Source: UBA4802 sp964509195 | GTDB taxonomy: Bacteria > Spirochaetota > UBA4802 > UB4802 | Length of the DNA: 64,000 nt | Assembly: GCA_964509195.1 (NCBI GenBank) | Contig: CAZDWJ010000013.1 | Coordinates: forward strand, 1-64,000 | Direction of reading: 5' to 3' | Shown: piece after piece, positions 63,740 through 64,000 of the stretch | Layout: every line of letters begins with the position of its first letter | Position numbering within the stretch: position 1 is the first letter of the stretch | Program-made: the position numbers and the translations under genes | The notes under the pieces: generated by a model | Seen by the model: the letters and a program-made list of their open reading frames with translations, nothing else | Told to the model about the DNA's origin: nothing | The model's database searches: none

Positions 63740-64000
63740 ATGTATCATTTATTAAAAGAAGCCATTGGAATGCACCTACAGTATGGCACACGCGTGCCTC
63801 TTGTGATTGCTTATACTGATGAGATAAATTATTTAGTAAACAGGAAAACTGTTTCTGAACCAGTATTACATACACTGCAGCAAAAAGTACAGCATGCGGT
63901 AGCACAGTGCACTAAATGTACAGCCACTGAAAAAAATACAATACATGGCGGTGATGCTTCGTCAGGGATTATGATTATACTTAATCCGCCATCCATGCTT
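63740..64000 (+). CDS. Possible family 4 uracil-DNA-glycosylase-like protein, 3' end missing
   Basis: 87 codons open to the end of the window from ATG 63740. The first 50 residues are not conserved to my eye; then CTKCTATEKNTIHGGDASSG and IMIILNPPSML resemble the start of the UDG fold (CxxCxL...R...V.GxG......FVGEAP). The pair of cysteines would be two of the four Fe-S ligands. Tentative, because the diagnostic region lies beyond the window. Confidence 0.4.
   Translation, partial: MYHLLKEAIGMHLQYGTRVPLVIAYTDEINYLVNRKTVSEPVLHTLQQKVQHAVAQCTKCTATEKNTIHGGDASSGIMIILNPPSML

Noticed and set aside
1..64000. rRNA or tRNA genes, phage or integrase genes, riboswitches
   Set aside because: I looked for tRNA arms, rRNA cores, recombinases and familiar riboswitch cores on both strands and saw none I could support.

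Overview
This AT-rich window (roughly 40% GC by eye) comes from a Gram-negative (diderm) bacterium. There are many signal peptides, lipoboxes and outer-membrane beta-barrels, plus LemA and sigma-54. The pairing of HPr kinase/phosphorylase with HPr, next to rpoN, hpf and an NtrY/NtrX-like pair, would fit a deep-branching Spirochaetota. That placement is inference from gene content; no rRNA or tRNA lies in the window to confirm it. Two runs of ten N (34807-34816 and 50821-50830) show this is a draft scaffold.

Layout. 1-5.6 kb: permease (ArsP/YraQ-like), porin-like barrel, small CPKC thioredoxin, radical-SAM/SPASM protein, then a decayed higB-higA pair, another barrel and arsC; this looks like arsenic handling. 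5.6-7 kb: membrane-anchored PP2C (SpoIIE-type) phosphatase. 7.4-11.9 kb: an acyl-CoA operon (MaoC dehydratase, MFE-2-like SDR, HMG-CoA-synthase-like/DUF35 fusion, SCP2-type thiolase). 12-16.8 kb: dapA-dapB, a CBS/PAS/Fis regulator and a REC-PAS-GGDEF-EAL protein. 16.9-24.3 kb: CsgG/FlgO-like lipoproteins, Amidase_3, YhcC-like radical SAM, AMP nucleosidase and tpx. 24.4-29.1 kb: penicillin acylase, a tandem ribbon-helix-helix-like protein, a VOC protein and a YdcF-type protein. 29.5-36.6 kb: nitrogen assimilation, with a split archaeal-type glutamate synthase in three genes followed by glutamine synthetase III. 36.7-41.7 kb (minus): a tightly overlapped operon lemA, TPM, TPM, hyuA, HDAC. 41.8-44.8 kb: a graveyard of broken toxin-antitoxin genes and half-repeats, then a hendecad coiled-coil protein. 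45-52.3 kb: lipoprotein, FecR, small periplasmic protein and barrel, then a repeat-bounded GxxExxY remnant and an M16 peptidase pair. 52.3-64 kb: a coiled-coil hypothetical and PilZ (minus), then pyrG, rpoN, hpf, hprK, ptsH, two DUF5683-like proteins, a DUF4390 protein, an NtrY-like kinase, an NtrX-like sigma-54 activator and the start of a possible uracil-DNA glycosylase.

The clearest signal not explained by genes is a dispersed word, GGCGATAG (often extended to GGCGATAGTTAC). I counted it at least 19 times on the two strands, inside and between genes, including once as a perfect inverted pair just downstream of the likely dapA promoter. Other unusual items are an HMG-CoA-synthase-like domain that seems to lack its catalytic residues and is fused to DUF35, four toxin-antitoxin gene remnants broken mostly at homopolymers, and a CACGCAGAG repeat whose two halves flank a dead GxxExxY gene.
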